DNA of 64,000 nucleotides from Thalassospira xiamenensis M-5 = DSM 17429 (GTDB lineage Bacteria; Pseudomonadota; Alphaproteobacteria; Rhodospirillales; Thalassospiraceae). The notes below the pieces were generated by a model that worked only from the letters and a program-made list of their open reading frames with translations, was not told the DNA's origin and ran no database searches. Shown piece by piece: positions 1-8,408 of the stretch. Position 1 is the stretch's first letter. Each line of letters starts with the position of its first letter. A program made the position numbers and the translations under genes. The DNA lies in assembly GCF_000300235.2 (NCBI RefSeq), contig NZ_CP004388.1:4410001-4474000 (forward strand). The letters run 5' to 3'.

Positions 1-293
1 TGGTGATTGTTCCGATTGCCTTTGTTACCGAGCATTCCGAAACGCTGGTCGAGCTGGACATTGAATATCGCGAAATTGCCGATGAGCTGAAAATCCCGGT
101 TTACGAACGTGTTCGGACGGTTTGTTCGCATCCGCTGTTTATCAGTGGCTTGGTTGATGTGGTCAACGAAACCCAGCAGGAACTTGATCAGAACGGACCC
201 GATGATTACGCGGTGGAAACGCGTGGCTGGTGGTGCCCGGATGAACATAGCTGTGCGGTGGCCAAACAGCCGATGGGTGCGGGCCCTGCCTGA
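1..293 (+). CDS. hemH: Ferrochelatase, C-terminal part (5' end outside window)
   Basis: Only the last 96 or so codons are present; the reading frame is open to the left edge. The product inserts ferrous iron into protoporphyrin IX, the final step of heme synthesis. The visible stretch begins with VPIAFVTEHSETLVELD, the conserved C-terminal ferrochelatase signature with its Glu/His region, followed by YREIADEL and a C-terminal WWCPDEHSC segment. hemJ, the preceding enzyme of the pathway, begins 91 bases downstream on the same strand, which supports the assignment. The true start cannot be given. Confidence 0.93.
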   Translation, partial: VIVPIAFVTEHSETLVELDIEYREIADELKIPVYERVRTVCSHPLFISGLVDVVNETQQELDQNGPDDYAVETRGWWCPDEHSCAVAKQPMGAGPA

Positions 294-384
294 TTATATT
301 GCTGATCGGGGAATTTGACGTTTATCCTGTTTGAAACAAACAATATCGATTGCCAGTGCCCCGAATCGACCAGAAGAGAGAGAC

Positions 385-813
385 ATGGATACCTACAGCG
401 TTATCAAATCCCTGCATGTCATCAGCATTATTGCCTGGATGGCAGGGCTTTTGTATCTGCCGCGGCTTTTTGTCTATCACTGCGAAGTGACACCGGGTTC
501 GGAAGCCAGCGAGAAGTTCAAGATCATGGAACGCCGGTTGCTGCGCGCGATCATGAATCCGGCGATGATTGCATCGTGGATTTTCGGCGGTTATCTGATC
601 CATGCAGCCGGTGTGATGACCGAGGGATGGTTCCACGTCAAATTGCTGTGCGTAGTGCTGATGACCGGGATGCATATGATGATGGCGCGCTATCGCCGTA
701 TGTTTGACGCCGATGCAAACACCAAGTCCCAGAAGTTCTTCAGAATTTTGAACGAGGGACCAACCATCCTGATGGTGATTATCGTCTTTATGGTCATTGC
801 CCGCCCGTTCTGA
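385..813 (+). CDS. hemJ: Protoporphyrinogen IX oxidase, HemJ family
   Basis: 142-residue integral membrane protein. HemJ oxidises protoporphyrinogen IX to protoporphyrin IX, supplying the substrate of ferrochelatase. The N-terminal segment has the family hallmark KSLHVISIIAWMAGLLYLP, with the conserved His near residue 11, followed by about three more hydrophobic segments (WIFGGYLIHAAG, the HVKLLCVVLMTGMHMMM region, and ILMVIIVFMVIA at the C-terminus). I chose the ATG at 385 because it has an AGAGAG ribosome site and starts like the family. An in-frame TTG at 331 would add 18 atypical residues. It lies downstream of hemH and is followed by a bidirectional terminator. Confidence 0.93.
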   Translation: MDTYSVIKSLHVISIIAWMAGLLYLPRLFVYHCEVTPGSEASEKFKIMERRLLRAIMNPAMIASWIFGGYLIHAAGVMTEGWFHVKLLCVVLMTGMHMMMARYRRMFDADANTKSQKFFRILNEGPTILMVIIVFMVIARPF

Positions 814-872
814 TCCGGATGATTTCAGGGTGATTTATCGATCATTTGAAAATCATTTCGATATTAAAATAA

Positions 873-902
873 AAAGGCCGCCCGTTTGGCGGCCTTTGTT
901 TT
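873..902 (+). terminator. Bidirectional intrinsic terminator between hemJ and secB
   Basis: A perfect 10-bp stem (AAAGGCCGCC at 873-882, GGCGGCCTTT at 888-897) with a 5-base loop is followed by GTTTT and preceded by an A-rich run, so it can work on both strands. It separates the convergent hemJ (plus) and secB (minus). Confidence 0.9.
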
Positions 903-934
903 GGTATCGTATCAAATTGACTCAAAGCAGGAAA

Positions 935-1429
935 TCAGGCGTTGCCCGCAGGCTGACCTTCCATCTGTTTGGCGAATTTCTTGCGGAAAAGATCAGCAAA
1001 ATCAATCTGCTGCATCATCAACGGCGGGAAGCCACCATCGGCTGTCAGGTCAGAGATGATTTTGCGGACATACGGGAACAGCATACGTGGAACTTCAATC
1101 AGAAGAACCGGCAAACGATGTTCGTCAGCCACATTAAGCGTCACGACGGCACCATAGTGAAGTTCGGCGATGAAGGCGACTTTGTCGGCAACGTCGGCTT
1201 TGACGTTGATCTTTACGGTGACTTCGTGAAGTTTCTGGTCTTGGGTCGTGCGCGCCTCGACATCGACATCGATGTTGATTTTCGGCTGCTGTTGCAGGGC
1301 TACGCTTTCCGGTGCATTCGGATTTTCGAAGGAAAGATCCTTGATGTACTGGGTATGGATCGTGATCGGGTTGCCAGTCGGCTTCTGTTCTTCGCCGCCC
1401 TGCGCTGCACCGGTGGTGTTCTCGGCCAT
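935..1429 (-). CDS. secB: Protein-export chaperone SecB
   Basis: 164 residues, the usual SecB length for alphaproteobacteria. SecB is a cytosolic homotetramer that keeps preproteins unfolded and hands them to SecA. The core is clear: an IHTQYIKDLSFENPNAP segment near residue 24, KINIDVDVEAR, the VTVKINVKADV strands, the LPVLLIEVPRMLFPYVR segment and a C-terminal GGFPPLMMQQIDFADLF helix. The N-terminus is a short polar, Glu/Gln-rich tail. Its upstream region carries a long inverted repeat (see 1462-1565). fxsA lies further upstream on the same strand but about 380 bases away, so secB probably has its own promoter. Confidence 0.97.
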   Translation of the reverse strand: MAENTTGAAQGGEEQKPTGNPITIHTQYIKDLSFENPNAPESVALQQQPKINIDVDVEARTTQDQKLHEVTVKINVKADVADKVAFIAELHYGAVVTLNVADEHRLPVLLIEVPRMLFPYVRKIISDLTADGGFPPLMMQQIDFADLFRKKFAKQMEGQPAGNA

Positions 1430-1461
1430 TAAAGTATAACTCCCTTAAATCTCGGTCTTGA

Positions 1462-1565
1462 TCAGAAACAAGCCGTTCAGAACGTATCTGCCAGGGCATT
1501 GGCAGCATGGTCAGATGTTCTGAAACTGGCTGATATGCTTGTTTCTGACGCCGCAACCTTGCGGC
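1462..1565. repeat. Long imperfect inverted repeat plus hairpin upstream of secB
   Basis: Within the 384-base gap between secB and fxsA there is a nested inverted repeat. Outer arms are TCAGAAACAAGC (1462-1473) and GCTTGTTTCTGA (1537-1548), a perfect 12 bp. Inner arms are TTCAGAAC-gt-ATCTG (1476-1490) and CAGATGTTCTGAA (1512-1524), 13 pairs with a 2-base bulge. A further 7-bp hairpin GCCGCAA/TTGCGGC sits at 1550-1565. It precedes the secB start by about 30 bases, so it could lie in the secB leader. It has no U-tract and does not look like a terminator. I see no gene in the rest of this gap; the open frame at 1477-1755 (minus) has no protein-like character. Confidence 0.6.
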
Positions 1566-1813
1566 ATGTCCTTTCATGGCCTAGCATGTCTTCTGGATAC
1601 GGGCAAGAAAATCGCCGTAACATCCGGCCTAGGTCACAAATGGCGCAAGAAGGCCACTTTCGGTGTGATCGGCAGTAGGTAGCCAAGCCTTGCAGAATGT
1701 CGCGCAAGACGTCGAATAGCCGCCAAAACGACAACAGGTCCCAGCGCGTGGTCAAAGTCCTGTCGGGAACGATCGATGTGATCGGTTATGCCAAACGTGG
1801 CGAAGAATTGTCG

Positions 1814-2392
1814 TTATGAATTCTTGGGCGGCAGATTGCGGGGATCATCGTCATTTCTGCTGTGATCGGTTGTATCCCTGCTTTCGCCATTACCATTGGT
1901 GGGACTGACATTTTCGAAATCACCATCAATGATCGGTCCAGTACCCGGACGCCGTCCGCAGCCAGCAGAAGTACCGTCCGACGACGAGCTCTCATTGCCA
2001 TAGGTCCGGCGCGAGAAATTGGTCCGGATATTGCCCGACTGAACCAGTTTCATGATGACGCCGGCACCAACCGCCTTTCGCAGCGGCGGGACCAGCAACA
2101 GAAAGCCCATGGTATCGGTGACAAAACCGGGGGTCAGCAGCAGCACACCAGCAACCAGAATGCAGATGCCGTCAAACAGCTCGCCAATCGGCATTTCGCC
2201 TTGATCTATCTGGGCCTGCGCACGGGCTAAGGTTTGCAAACCCTGAGCACGCATCAGTGAGGTTCCGACCACGGCGGTCAGGATGACGATGCCAATCGTT
2301 GGCCAAAGGCCAATCAGTTCGCCTGCCTGAATGAAGACGGCAATTTCGATGATCGGCATGGCCACGAAGATGGCCAGAAAATAAAAGCCCAT
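1814..2392 (-). CDS. fxsA: FxsA family membrane protein
   Basis: 192 residues. FxsA is a small inner-membrane protein; in E. coli it suppresses exclusion of phage T7 by the F plasmid, and its general role is not known. The N-terminal 110 residues match the family: MGFYFLAIFVAMPIIEIAVFI, GLWPTIGIVILTAVVGTSLMR, the ELFDGICILVAGVLLLTPGFVTD segment and LLLVPPLRK. From about residue 130 there is a polar, low-complexity tail rich in Ser, Asn and Asp, typical of alphaproteobacterial versions. It is divergent from the Tim44-domain gene. Confidence 0.92.
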   Translation of the reverse strand: MGFYFLAIFVAMPIIEIAVFIQAGELIGLWPTIGIVILTAVVGTSLMRAQGLQTLARAQAQIDQGEMPIGELFDGICILVAGVLLLTPGFVTDTMGFLLLVPPLRKAVGAGVIMKLVQSGNIRTNFSRRTYGNESSSSDGTSAGCGRRPGTGPIIDGDFENVSPTNGNGESRDTTDHSRNDDDPRNLPPKNS

Positions 2393-2510
2393 TTTTGCTC
2401 CGCTCGGCTTTGCATTTGGTCGATGTGATCAGGTTTGATCCCAGTCTGTCAGGTAAACATACTTTGACAGGACCTGTCCGCAAAGCGCAGTATTACATAA
2501 ACATGTTGGT

Positions 2511-2542
2511 TTTCAGGTATTTCGCTTTAATCTGACCTGAAA
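2511..2542. repeat. Inverted repeat in the fxsA / Tim44-gene divergent region
   Basis: TTTCAGGT (2511-2518) and ACCTGAAA (2535-2542) form a perfect 8-bp inverted repeat with a 16-base spacer. A second short palindrome, GACAGG-A-CCTGTC, lies at about 2465-2477. Both are in the 382-base divergent intergenic region (2393-2774) and could be operators or leader hairpins. No T-run follows either. I see no gene in this interval. Confidence 0.4.
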
Positions 2543-2774
2543 GACTTTCTGAATTTGTCGGCAAATTAACGGTATAACTGGACGAAAATGCGGCAGTTTA
2601 CCAACGTGTTCGCGACGATATGATGATTGTGCGAATGAACATGGTGAAACCGATCACATTTTAAATGCGATAGGGAGTTGCCCTTGCATTCGCTTCGGTT
2701 CATACCATTTCTCGACCACAGCAGTTTTGCTGTTTTTGGCGTTTTTCGAAACCTTACAGATCAAGAGTCCGGGC

Positions 2775-3491
2775 TTGCAGTATTTCGACATCATTCTTTT
2801 CGCATTGATCGCTGTTTTTCTGGTTTTGCGTCTGCGCAGTACCCTTGGGCGCCGCAATGGCGAGGAAAAACAGGGTCCAACGGATGTTTTTGGCCGTCGT
2901 TCGCACGAGGATGACAGCAAAGGTGCCACCAATGGCGCGCCACAGCCGACGGACAATGTCTATCGCCTGCCTGATGCCGACAAGGTAGTCGGAAAGGATG
3001 ATGCAACTGTTGCGGTTGACAGCGGTGCCTTTAGCGTGTTGCAGCAAATCCAGAAAGCTGATCCCGACTTTACCCAGCAGGATTTCCTGAATGGGGCGCG
3101 GATGGCATTCGAAATGATCGTCGAATATTTTGCCAAGGGCGACAAAGACGGACTGAACCCGCTTCTTTCGGTCGAAGTCTATAAAAACTTTGCCGCCGCC
3201 ATTGATGCTCGTGCCGAAAAGGGAGAGCGCGAGGAAACCACGCTGGTCGGAATCAAAAGTGCCACCATTCACGATGCCAGCCTTGAGGGCCGCACCGCCT
3301 ATATCACGATCAAATTCGTGTCCGAGGAAGTATCAGTCATTCTCAATAATGAAGGTGATGTGATTTCCGGCGATCCGAATCAAGTGGTCGAGGCCGAAGA
3401 CCTCTGGACGTTCGCACGCAATATTGAAAGCCGCGATCCAAACTGGCAGCTGGTTGCGACCGAAACGCCGGAAGAAGAGACCGCGCAGTAA
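2775..3491 (+). CDS. Tim44/TimA domain-containing membrane-anchored protein
   Basis: About 238 residues. The family resembles the membrane-binding domain of mitochondrial Tim44; alphaproteobacterial members (TimA) are inner-membrane proteins proposed to help protein translocation or folding. There is one N-terminal membrane segment (FDIILFALIAVFLVLRL), a basic LRSTLGRR turn, a disordered acidic linker, and the Tim44 domain from about residue 80 (FLNGARMAFEMIVEYFAKGD, then KSATIHDASLEGRTAYITIKF and EDLWTFARN). I prefer the TTG at 2775, which gives MQYFDIILF and has AAGAG seven bases upstream. A TTG at 2727 would add 16 residues. A terminator follows. Confidence 0.85.
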   Translation: MQYFDIILFALIAVFLVLRLRSTLGRRNGEEKQGPTDVFGRRSHEDDSKGATNGAPQPTDNVYRLPDADKVVGKDDATVAVDSGAFSVLQQIQKADPDFTQQDFLNGARMAFEMIVEYFAKGDKDGLNPLLSVEVYKNFAAAIDARAEKGEREETTLVGIKSATIHDASLEGRTAYITIKFVSEEVSVILNNEGDVISGDPNQVVEAEDLWTFARNIESRDPNWQLVATETPEEETAQ

Positions 3492-3521
3492 TTTGGCGGT
3501 CTCCACTGGCACTGAATTGAT

Positions 3522-3550
3522 AAAGGCGATCCAGACGGGTCGCCTTTTTT
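3522..3550 (+). terminator. Intrinsic terminator after the Tim44-domain gene
   Basis: AAAGGCGA (3522-3529) pairs with TCGCCTTT (3540-3547) and is followed by further T residues. It lies 30 bases past the stop codon. Confidence 0.88.
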
Positions 3551-3641
3551 ATTGCCTGATTTTATGGATTTGATGGCCGTTGTGGGTTTCGATTATCGGC
3601 TTGTTAAGCATGTTTTTGGACAATCGCGGCAGATAGTTGAA

Positions 3642-4979
3642 ATGGGCAAGCATGGGTCAAATCATCTTGCCGGTTCTGATCGGATTTTGCAGATAGCGGG
3701 TTTTGCCTTGAAAAGACGTCTGGTTTTGTCGCGACTTCTTTCATTCATTGCGGTTTTTATCGGGGCGACAGGTGCTCTTGTCTGGCTGTTTTGGACCGAT
3801 ATTGCCGGTTTTGTCGGATGGGGAGAGGTATCGGAAAAACCGGCAGATGCACTGACACTGAGTGCCACGGACTTTAATCATCTTGATGGTTGGCAGTCTG
3901 ACGACATGCGCGGCAGCCTGAAAGCGTTTCAGCGGTCCTGTGCAGCAATGATCAAACGTTCTGATGACCGCGATATCGGCCCGGACCCGCGGATGGGAAC
4001 TGTTGGTGACTGGCGCGGATTGTGCGAAACCGCGCTGGCACTTGAGCCCGATACGATACGCAAGGAAGACGCACGCACCTTTTTCCAAAGCAGATTCAAA
4101 CCGTGGCTGGTGGGCAATAACGATGATCCCGAAGGATTGTTTACCGGTTATTTCGAACCGGAACTGCGTGGTAATCTGACCCGAGAAGGACCTTTCCAGA
4201 CGGCGATTTACCTGAAACCTGACGACATGGTGTCAATTGATCTTGGCGAGTTTCGCGACGATCTTAATGGCACAACACTGGTCGGTCGGATTGAGGGTAA
4301 AAATGTAAAGCCCTATTACGACCGTGCGGCGATTGAAAATGGTGCACTTGCCGGGCGGGATCTTGAACTTGTCTGGGTTGATGACGCGATTGATGCATTT
4401 TTCCTGCAAATTCAGGGGTCGGGCCGAGTTGTTTTGCCAGATGGCAGTGTTTTGCGCATCGGATATGCTGCGACCAACGGCCATCCCTATTTCGCAATTG
4501 GTCGGGAACTGATCGAACGGGGCGAGTTGACGCGTGAAACCGTATCTTTGCAAACCATCCGGCAATGGTTATCCGATCATCCCGATCAGGCAGCTGATGT
4601 TATGAATACCAACGCATCCTTTGTGTTTTTCAATCCGCTGAAAACCGACCCTGATGACCCTGATGCCGGGCCGCTTGGATCGCAGGGCGTACCGCTGGAA
4701 TCAGGGCGGTCATTGGCTGTTGATCGGCGTTTCCATGCCATGGGGGTTCCGATCTGGCTTGAAACCGATGATGCGATGAATGCCGATGCCAGATTTCATC
4801 GTCTGATGGTTGCGCAAGATACGGGCGGCGCCATTCGTGGCCCGGTACGTGGGGATATTTTCTTTGGCCCTGGCGAGGATGCCGCCCTGTATGCCGGTCA
4901 TATGAACCGCAAGGGACGCAAGTTTGTTCTGCTGCCGGCATCAATTGATCCGGTCAAACTGACAGAGGTTAAACCCTGA
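3642..4979 (+). CDS. mltA: Murein transglycosylase A (MltA family)
   Basis: About 445 residues. MltA cleaves the MurNAc-GlcNAc bond of peptidoglycan to give 1,6-anhydro-muropeptides. An N-terminal membrane anchor (SRLLSFIAVFIGATGALVWLFW) takes the place of the lipoprotein signal of the E. coli enzyme. Then come the MltA barrel (FTGYFEPELRG, the FFLQIQGSGRVVLPDGS stretch, YAATNGHPYFAIGRELI) and the C-terminal 3D domain with the catalytic Asp in VAQDTGGAIRGPVRGDIFFG. The start is uncertain: ATG 3642, or TTG 3708 just before the anchor (MKRRLVLSRLL). The stop overlaps the start of the next gene (ATGA), so the two are co-translated. Confidence 0.9.
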   Translation: MGKHGSNHLAGSDRILQIAGFALKRRLVLSRLLSFIAVFIGATGALVWLFWTDIAGFVGWGEVSEKPADALTLSATDFNHLDGWQSDDMRGSLKAFQRSCAAMIKRSDDRDIGPDPRMGTVGDWRGLCETALALEPDTIRKEDARTFFQSRFKPWLVGNNDDPEGLFTGYFEPELRGNLTREGPFQTAIYLKPDDMVSIDLGEFRDDLNGTTLVGRIEGKNVKPYYDRAAIENGALAGRDLELVWVDDAIDAFFLQIQGSGRVVLPDGSVLRIGYAATNGHPYFAIGRELIERGELTRETVSLQTIRQWLSDHPDQAADVMNTNASFVFFNPLKTDPDDPDAGPLGSQGVPLESGRSLAVDRRFHAMGVPIWLETDDAMNADARFHRLMVAQDTGGAIRGPVRGDIFFGPGEDAALYAGHMNRKGRKFVLLPASIDPVKLTEVKP

Positions 4980-5344
4980 TGCTGCGTCATATAGTCCTGC
5001 TTCAGATCAGTGATGCAGTTCCGGCATCGGAAATTGACGGATTACTCCGCGAATTATCCGAAGTGGCGCTTGAAACGCCGGGAATACGTGCCTTTGTTGG
5101 TGGTCCCAAAACACCGGGAAGCGGCATGAGCCAGGGTTTTACCCATGCCTTGACCATTGATTTCACCGATGCGCTGGCGCGCGATTCCTATTTATCAGGT
5201 CTGGATAAAGACGGGGTGGGTCGGCGTATTTCGGAAATGACAGTTGGGGGGCTTGGCGGAGTGTTGGCAATAAATATCGATATTTCAGATATGAAAGCAC
5301 CTGACGACATGGCACCTAAAAAGCTTCAGGCGAAATGGACCTGA
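4979..5344 (+). CDS. Dabb family (stress-responsive A/B barrel) protein
   Basis: 121 residues. It starts with MLRHIVLLQISDAV, the typical Dabb opening (M-H-hydrophobic run), followed by IDGLLRELSEVALETPGIRAF and FTHALTIDFTDALARDSYL, which match the dimeric alpha/beta-barrel family. Function in bacteria is generally unknown. The ATG overlaps the mltA TGA by one base, so it is translationally coupled. The C-terminal 20 residues are a polar tail beyond the domain. Confidence 0.82.
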   Translation: MLRHIVLLQISDAVPASEIDGLLRELSEVALETPGIRAFVGGPKTPGSGMSQGFTHALTIDFTDALARDSYLSGLDKDGVGRRISEMTVGGLGGVLAINIDISDMKAPDDMAPKKLQAKWT

Positions 5345-5442
5345 TGATAAATCAGAATCAATGGAATGATCCTGATGCGATTAAAACAGCTAAGAAGTGC
5401 TGATAGTTTTCTACTGAAAACGTTAATCAGAAAATCAAAATA

Positions 5443-5468
5443 AAACGGGCAGGATAACCTGCCCGTTT
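5443..5468 (+). terminator. Bidirectional terminator between the Dabb gene and rlmN
   Basis: Perfect 11-bp stem: AAACGGGCAGG (5443-5453) and CCTGCCCGTTT (5458-5468) with loop ATAA. A-rich on the left and T-rich on the right, it can serve the plus-strand mltA-Dabb pair and the minus-strand rlmN. Confidence 0.9.
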
Positions 5469-5503
5469 ATAATTCCAGATGTTCGCTAGGTTGTACGGGT
5501 TAA

Positions 5504-6748
5504 TTATTGCGCGGCAACGACATTGGCATTTTCACCATCGGATGCGTTGCCACAACCACCGACGCGTGATTTGCGTTGGCGCTGGCTTTCGGATTTCAAC
5601 TGGCCGCAAGCTGCTAGGATATCGCGGCCGCGCGGCCAGCGGATCGGGGCTTCGTAGCCGAGTTCAAGCAGCGTATGTGCGAATTTCTTGATGTCGTTGG
5701 TCGGCGTGCATTCATAGTCCGAACCCGGCCATTTATTGAACGGGATCAGGTTGAATTTGCAATGAACGCCCTTGACCAGTTTTGCCAGTGCGCGTGCATG
5801 TTCAGGTTTGTCATTCACGCCTTTAAGCATCACATATTCCATGGTGATCGGGCGCGAATTGGACATGCCGGGATAATGGCGGCAGGCATCCATCAGTTCC
5901 TTGAGCGGGTATTTCTTGTTGATCGGCATGATCTCATTACGCAGATCATCATCAGGCGCATGCAGTGAAATCGCCAGACCAACACCGAGTTCCTCGCCAC
6001 AACGCACGATTTCCGGCACAACGCCAGAAGTCGAGAGGGTAACGCGACGGCGCGAAATTGAAATTCCTTCACCATCCATGGCGATTTTCAGCGCTTCGCG
6101 GACATTTTCATAGTTAAACAGCGGCTCTCCCATGCCCATCATAACGATGTTCGACAGGCGACGGATACCGTTCGCAGGGGTTGGCCATTCACCATAACTG
6201 TCACGGGCAACCATAAACTGGCTGATGATTTCGCCAGGGGTAAGGTTGCGCACCAGAAGCTGGGTACCGGTATGGCAGAATTTGCAGGTCAGTGTGCAGC
6301 CGACCTGCGATGAAATGCAGACAGCACCACGATCTTCGTTGCGATCAGGGATATAGACGGTTTCGGCTTCGTTACCGTCATGGAACTTCATCAGCCATTT
6401 ATGGGTATCGTCCGAGCTTTTCTGATCGGCTGTTAGAATCGGGCGGCCAATATAGAAGTCCTGCGACAGTCGATCGCGAAGCTTTTTGGAAATGTTGGTC
6501 ATATCCTCGATGTCTTTGACACCGCGGTTATAAATCCAGTTCCACATTTGCTTGACGCGAAACTTGCTCTCACCCATTTCGCCAAGCAGTTCGGCCAACT
6601 GATCGCGCGAAAGACCCACAAGATCACGACGTCCGTCAGCAGCCTGCCCGTTGGCGGCTCGCGTTACGAAATCGGTCAACGTCGGGCCGGACGGTGTGGC
6701 ACCGTTTTCGGCGTTCTGGGTCACGTTTTCGGACAGGACGTCGGTCAT
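5504..6748 (-). CDS. rlmN: Dual-specificity 23S rRNA (A2503-C2)/tRNA methyltransferase RlmN
   Basis: 414 residues. This radical-SAM enzyme methylates C2 of A2503 in 23S rRNA and of A37 in some tRNAs. The [4Fe-4S] motif is [12 protein letters not shown] (Cys 151, 155, 158), preceded by [37 protein letters not shown], the [13 protein letters not shown] motif and [11 protein letters not shown] are all family signatures. [10 protein letters not shown] near the end holds the methyl-carrying cysteine. I chose the ATG at 6748 because AGAGAG lies eight bases upstream; a GTG at 6757 would abut the ribosome site. The C-terminal tail after CGQL is about 30 residues, longer than in E. coli. Confidence 0.96.
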   Translation of the reverse strand: MTDVLSENVTQNAENGATPSGPTLTDFVTRAANGQAADGRRDLVGLSRDQLAELLGEMGESKFRVKQMWNWIYNRGVKDIEDMTNISKKLRDRLSQDFYIGRPILTADQKSSDDTHKWLMKFHDGNEAETVYIPDRNEDRGAVCISSQVGCTLTCKFCHTGTQLLVRNLTPGEIISQFMVARDSYGEWPTPANGIRRLSNIVMMGMGEPLFNYENVREALKIAMDGEGISISRRRVTLSTSGVVPEIVRCGEELGVGLAISLHAPDDDLRNEIMPINKKYPLKELMDACRHYPGMSNSRPITMEYVMLKGVNDKPEHARALAKLVKGVHCKFNLIPFNKWPGSDYECTPTNDIKKFAHTLLELGYEAPIRWPRGRDILAACGQLKSESQRQRKSRVGGCGNASDGENANVVAAQ

Positions 6749-6918
6749 CCCGGGCACTCTCTTTGGTGTTTGGCGTTTATCGGCGTTTGTTCTTCGTTAC
6801 TGGCAGCATCTTACTGTTTCCGGTTGTTTCCGGGTTTGTGCATCCGATGCGCGCCGATTTGCAACGGGGCGGAACTATAACAGATTTTTCCGCGAAATGC
6901 TTTTGGCGCATAAACCAT

Positions 6919-6939
6919 GGCCCCGCATATAGCGGGGCC
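6919..6939. other. GC-rich hairpin upstream of rlmN / downstream of the ialB-like gene
   Basis: GGCCCCGC (6919-6926) and GCGGGGCC (6932-6939) with loop ATATA form a very stable perfect stem. There is no T-run on either strand, so it is not a standard intrinsic terminator. It lies 105 bases past the stop of the ialB-like gene and may mark its 3' end. Confidence 0.5.
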
Positions 6940-7043
6940 GGGGCAATTTACAAACGATAAAATTCACATTGCAGCTATTTGCCGAACGCGATGCAGCTTT
7001 ACAAGCGCCTAAAACCACTGGGATTTATCGGTTCTCTGTTCGG

Positions 7044-7592
7044 TTAGTTAACCGGTTTGGCGTCGCAAGCCTTTGAAATTGCATTATAGGCAGCGGTGAA
7101 ACCGGAAAGAGAATAAGTATCGGTAGTTTTCGTGCCGCGTGATGAGTTCCCGACAACAACCATCGTGCTGCCGGACTTCATGGCACTGACCAGTTTTCGG
7201 TCTTCTTCACCGTTCACGGCCCAAGCTGAATCTTCGTAGGTGAACAGCTTGAAGCTTTTGGAATCGATTCGAAGGTCAACATCGCTATCCTTTTCATAGG
7301 TATAGCCGGTGATGAAACTGACTTCGTTGAACAGTTTGAGCGCCGGGCGGTGCGTGACCATGACATAGATCTTGCCGCGCTGGGTGTAGTCACCTTTGGC
7401 CGAGGTCGGCTGACTTCCGATATAGCAAACTTTCTTGCCTTTCTCGGAATAGCTATAGGCCTCCCATTTTCCATATACATCAATTAGTTGCGGCGCATTT
7501 TGCGCAATCGCAGCCTGAGAGATCAAAGCGATAAGGGCGGCAGCTGCACCTGACAGCGAATTTCTGACAAGACGATGGGCGTGTTTTTTCAT
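7044..7592 (-). CDS. Invasion-associated locus B (IalB) family secreted protein
   Basis: 182 residues with a clear Sec signal peptide (basic MKKHAHRLVRN, hydrophobic core, AIAQ near residue 31). The mature part has the IalB pattern: YGKWEAYSYSEKGKKVCYIGSQP, then VMVTHRPALKLFNEVSFITGY, FTYEDSAWAVNGEEDRKLVSAMKSG, and the closing DTYSLSGFTAAYNAISKACD. Two cysteines (VCYIG and KACD) could form a disulfide. IalB in Bartonella is linked to red-cell invasion, but most alphaproteobacterial homologues are uncharacterised periplasmic proteins, and I would not infer virulence here. Confidence 0.85.
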   Translation of the reverse strand: MKKHAHRLVRNSLSGAAAALIALISQAAIAQNAPQLIDVYGKWEAYSYSEKGKKVCYIGSQPTSAKGDYTQRGKIYVMVTHRPALKLFNEVSFITGYTYEKDSDVDLRIDSKSFKLFTYEDSAWAVNGEEDRKLVSAMKSGSTMVVVGNSSRGTKTTDTYSLSGFTAAYNAISKACDAKPVN

Positions 7593-7787
7593 GGGCTCGC
7601 GTATCGTGTCTGAAGTTTCGGGACGAAGACCTTAAATCCACCCGATGTGGCGGATTTATGAGAAATTTTCCCAAGGGTGACGGGAAAAGGTAAATATTCG
7701 ACCAAGGAAATAACGGCATATCGCGAAATTTGAAAAAATCGACTGCGATATGGCAAAATGGTGCAAATACCTGTTCCTTTTGGGCTT

Positions 7788-8405
7788 TTAACCCTTGTTT
7801 TTTAGGGTAGCCCGGGCTTTTACGACCTGATCGAGGCAATCTTGGACCGAGATTTTATCGGCACTTTTGCGTTTACGGGCGAGCATATGGGTCATTTTGC
7901 GTTTTTGTCCTTCGACAGCCGGGAAAAAGAACGCGTCAAAGGAGCAGTCATCGGACCGGTATTGCCAAACCCGTGCGGGGCCTTCGCCGCGGGTCATTTC
8001 TGGTTCGCCGATTTTTTGTTCCACTGCGTCCTCCGAAAGACCCATCAGGGTTTCAGCCTTGATTGATTTAAAGGGAACAGGCGGAATGGCAACCGTGATA
8101 CGCGGCGACTTCGATTTGGCCGTGCCAGCCGAGCTTGCCGCGGGTTCTGTTGCCATTGACGTCGCGCTACCAGTGGCAGATATTTCGGGTTTTTTCGGGA
8201 TGTCCTGGGTCACGCGCGGTGAACTGGCCGATGTAGCCTTGCCATAGTTCTGATTGGTGCTGCCCGGCGGGAGGGCATTGCCGCCACATGCCACAAGCGA
8301 TGTCGCGATCAGGATCATCGCGCAAAGAAGCCCGGCGGGGTGTGCTTCACCACGCCGGAGCTGTATCGGGGTCGTATGGACTGGTGAGCGGTTTATGCCG
8401 GTCAC
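7788..8405 (-). CDS. Putative lipoprotein of unknown function
   Basis: 205 residues. A long signal region ends in a lipobox, LVACGG (Cys near residue 40). Then comes a Ser/Thr/Pro-rich linker and a C-terminal domain from about residue 115: AETLMGLSEDAVEQKIGEPEMTR, then VWQYRSDDCSFDAFFF and DCLDQVVKAR. The GL(S/T)xxxVxxxxGxP pattern recalls small OmlA/SmpA-type lipoproteins, but I do not claim homology. The start is a GTG three bases after the bactofilin stop, so the two genes look like one transcript. The later ATG near 8318 would leave too short and uncharged a signal. Confidence 0.7.
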   Translation of the reverse strand: MTGINRSPVHTTPIQLRRGEAHPAGLLCAMILIATSLVACGGNALPPGSTNQNYGKATSASSPRVTQDIPKKPEISATGSATSMATEPAASSAGTAKSKSPRITVAIPPVPFKSIKAETLMGLSEDAVEQKIGEPEMTRGEGPARVWQYRSDDCSFDAFFFPAVEGQKRKMTHMLARKRKSADKISVQDCLDQVVKARATLKNKG

Positions 8406-8408
8406 GGA

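Noticed and set aside
315..707. Long frames on both strands over hemJ (plus 315-707 and minus 322-675)
   Set aside because: Shadow frames of hemJ with no family resemblance.
1477..1755. Open frame of 92 codons on the minus strand between secB and fxsA
   Set aside because: No protein-like pattern, no ribosome site, Cys/Arg/Trp-rich composition typical of a chance frame, and it overlaps the inverted repeat.
6919..6939. GC-rich hairpin as an intrinsic terminator
   Set aside because: No T-run follows on either strand, so it is recorded only as a hairpin.
7044..7592. IalB-like protein as a virulence factor
   Set aside because: IalB-domain proteins are very common in free-living alphaproteobacteria; no pathogenicity context is present.
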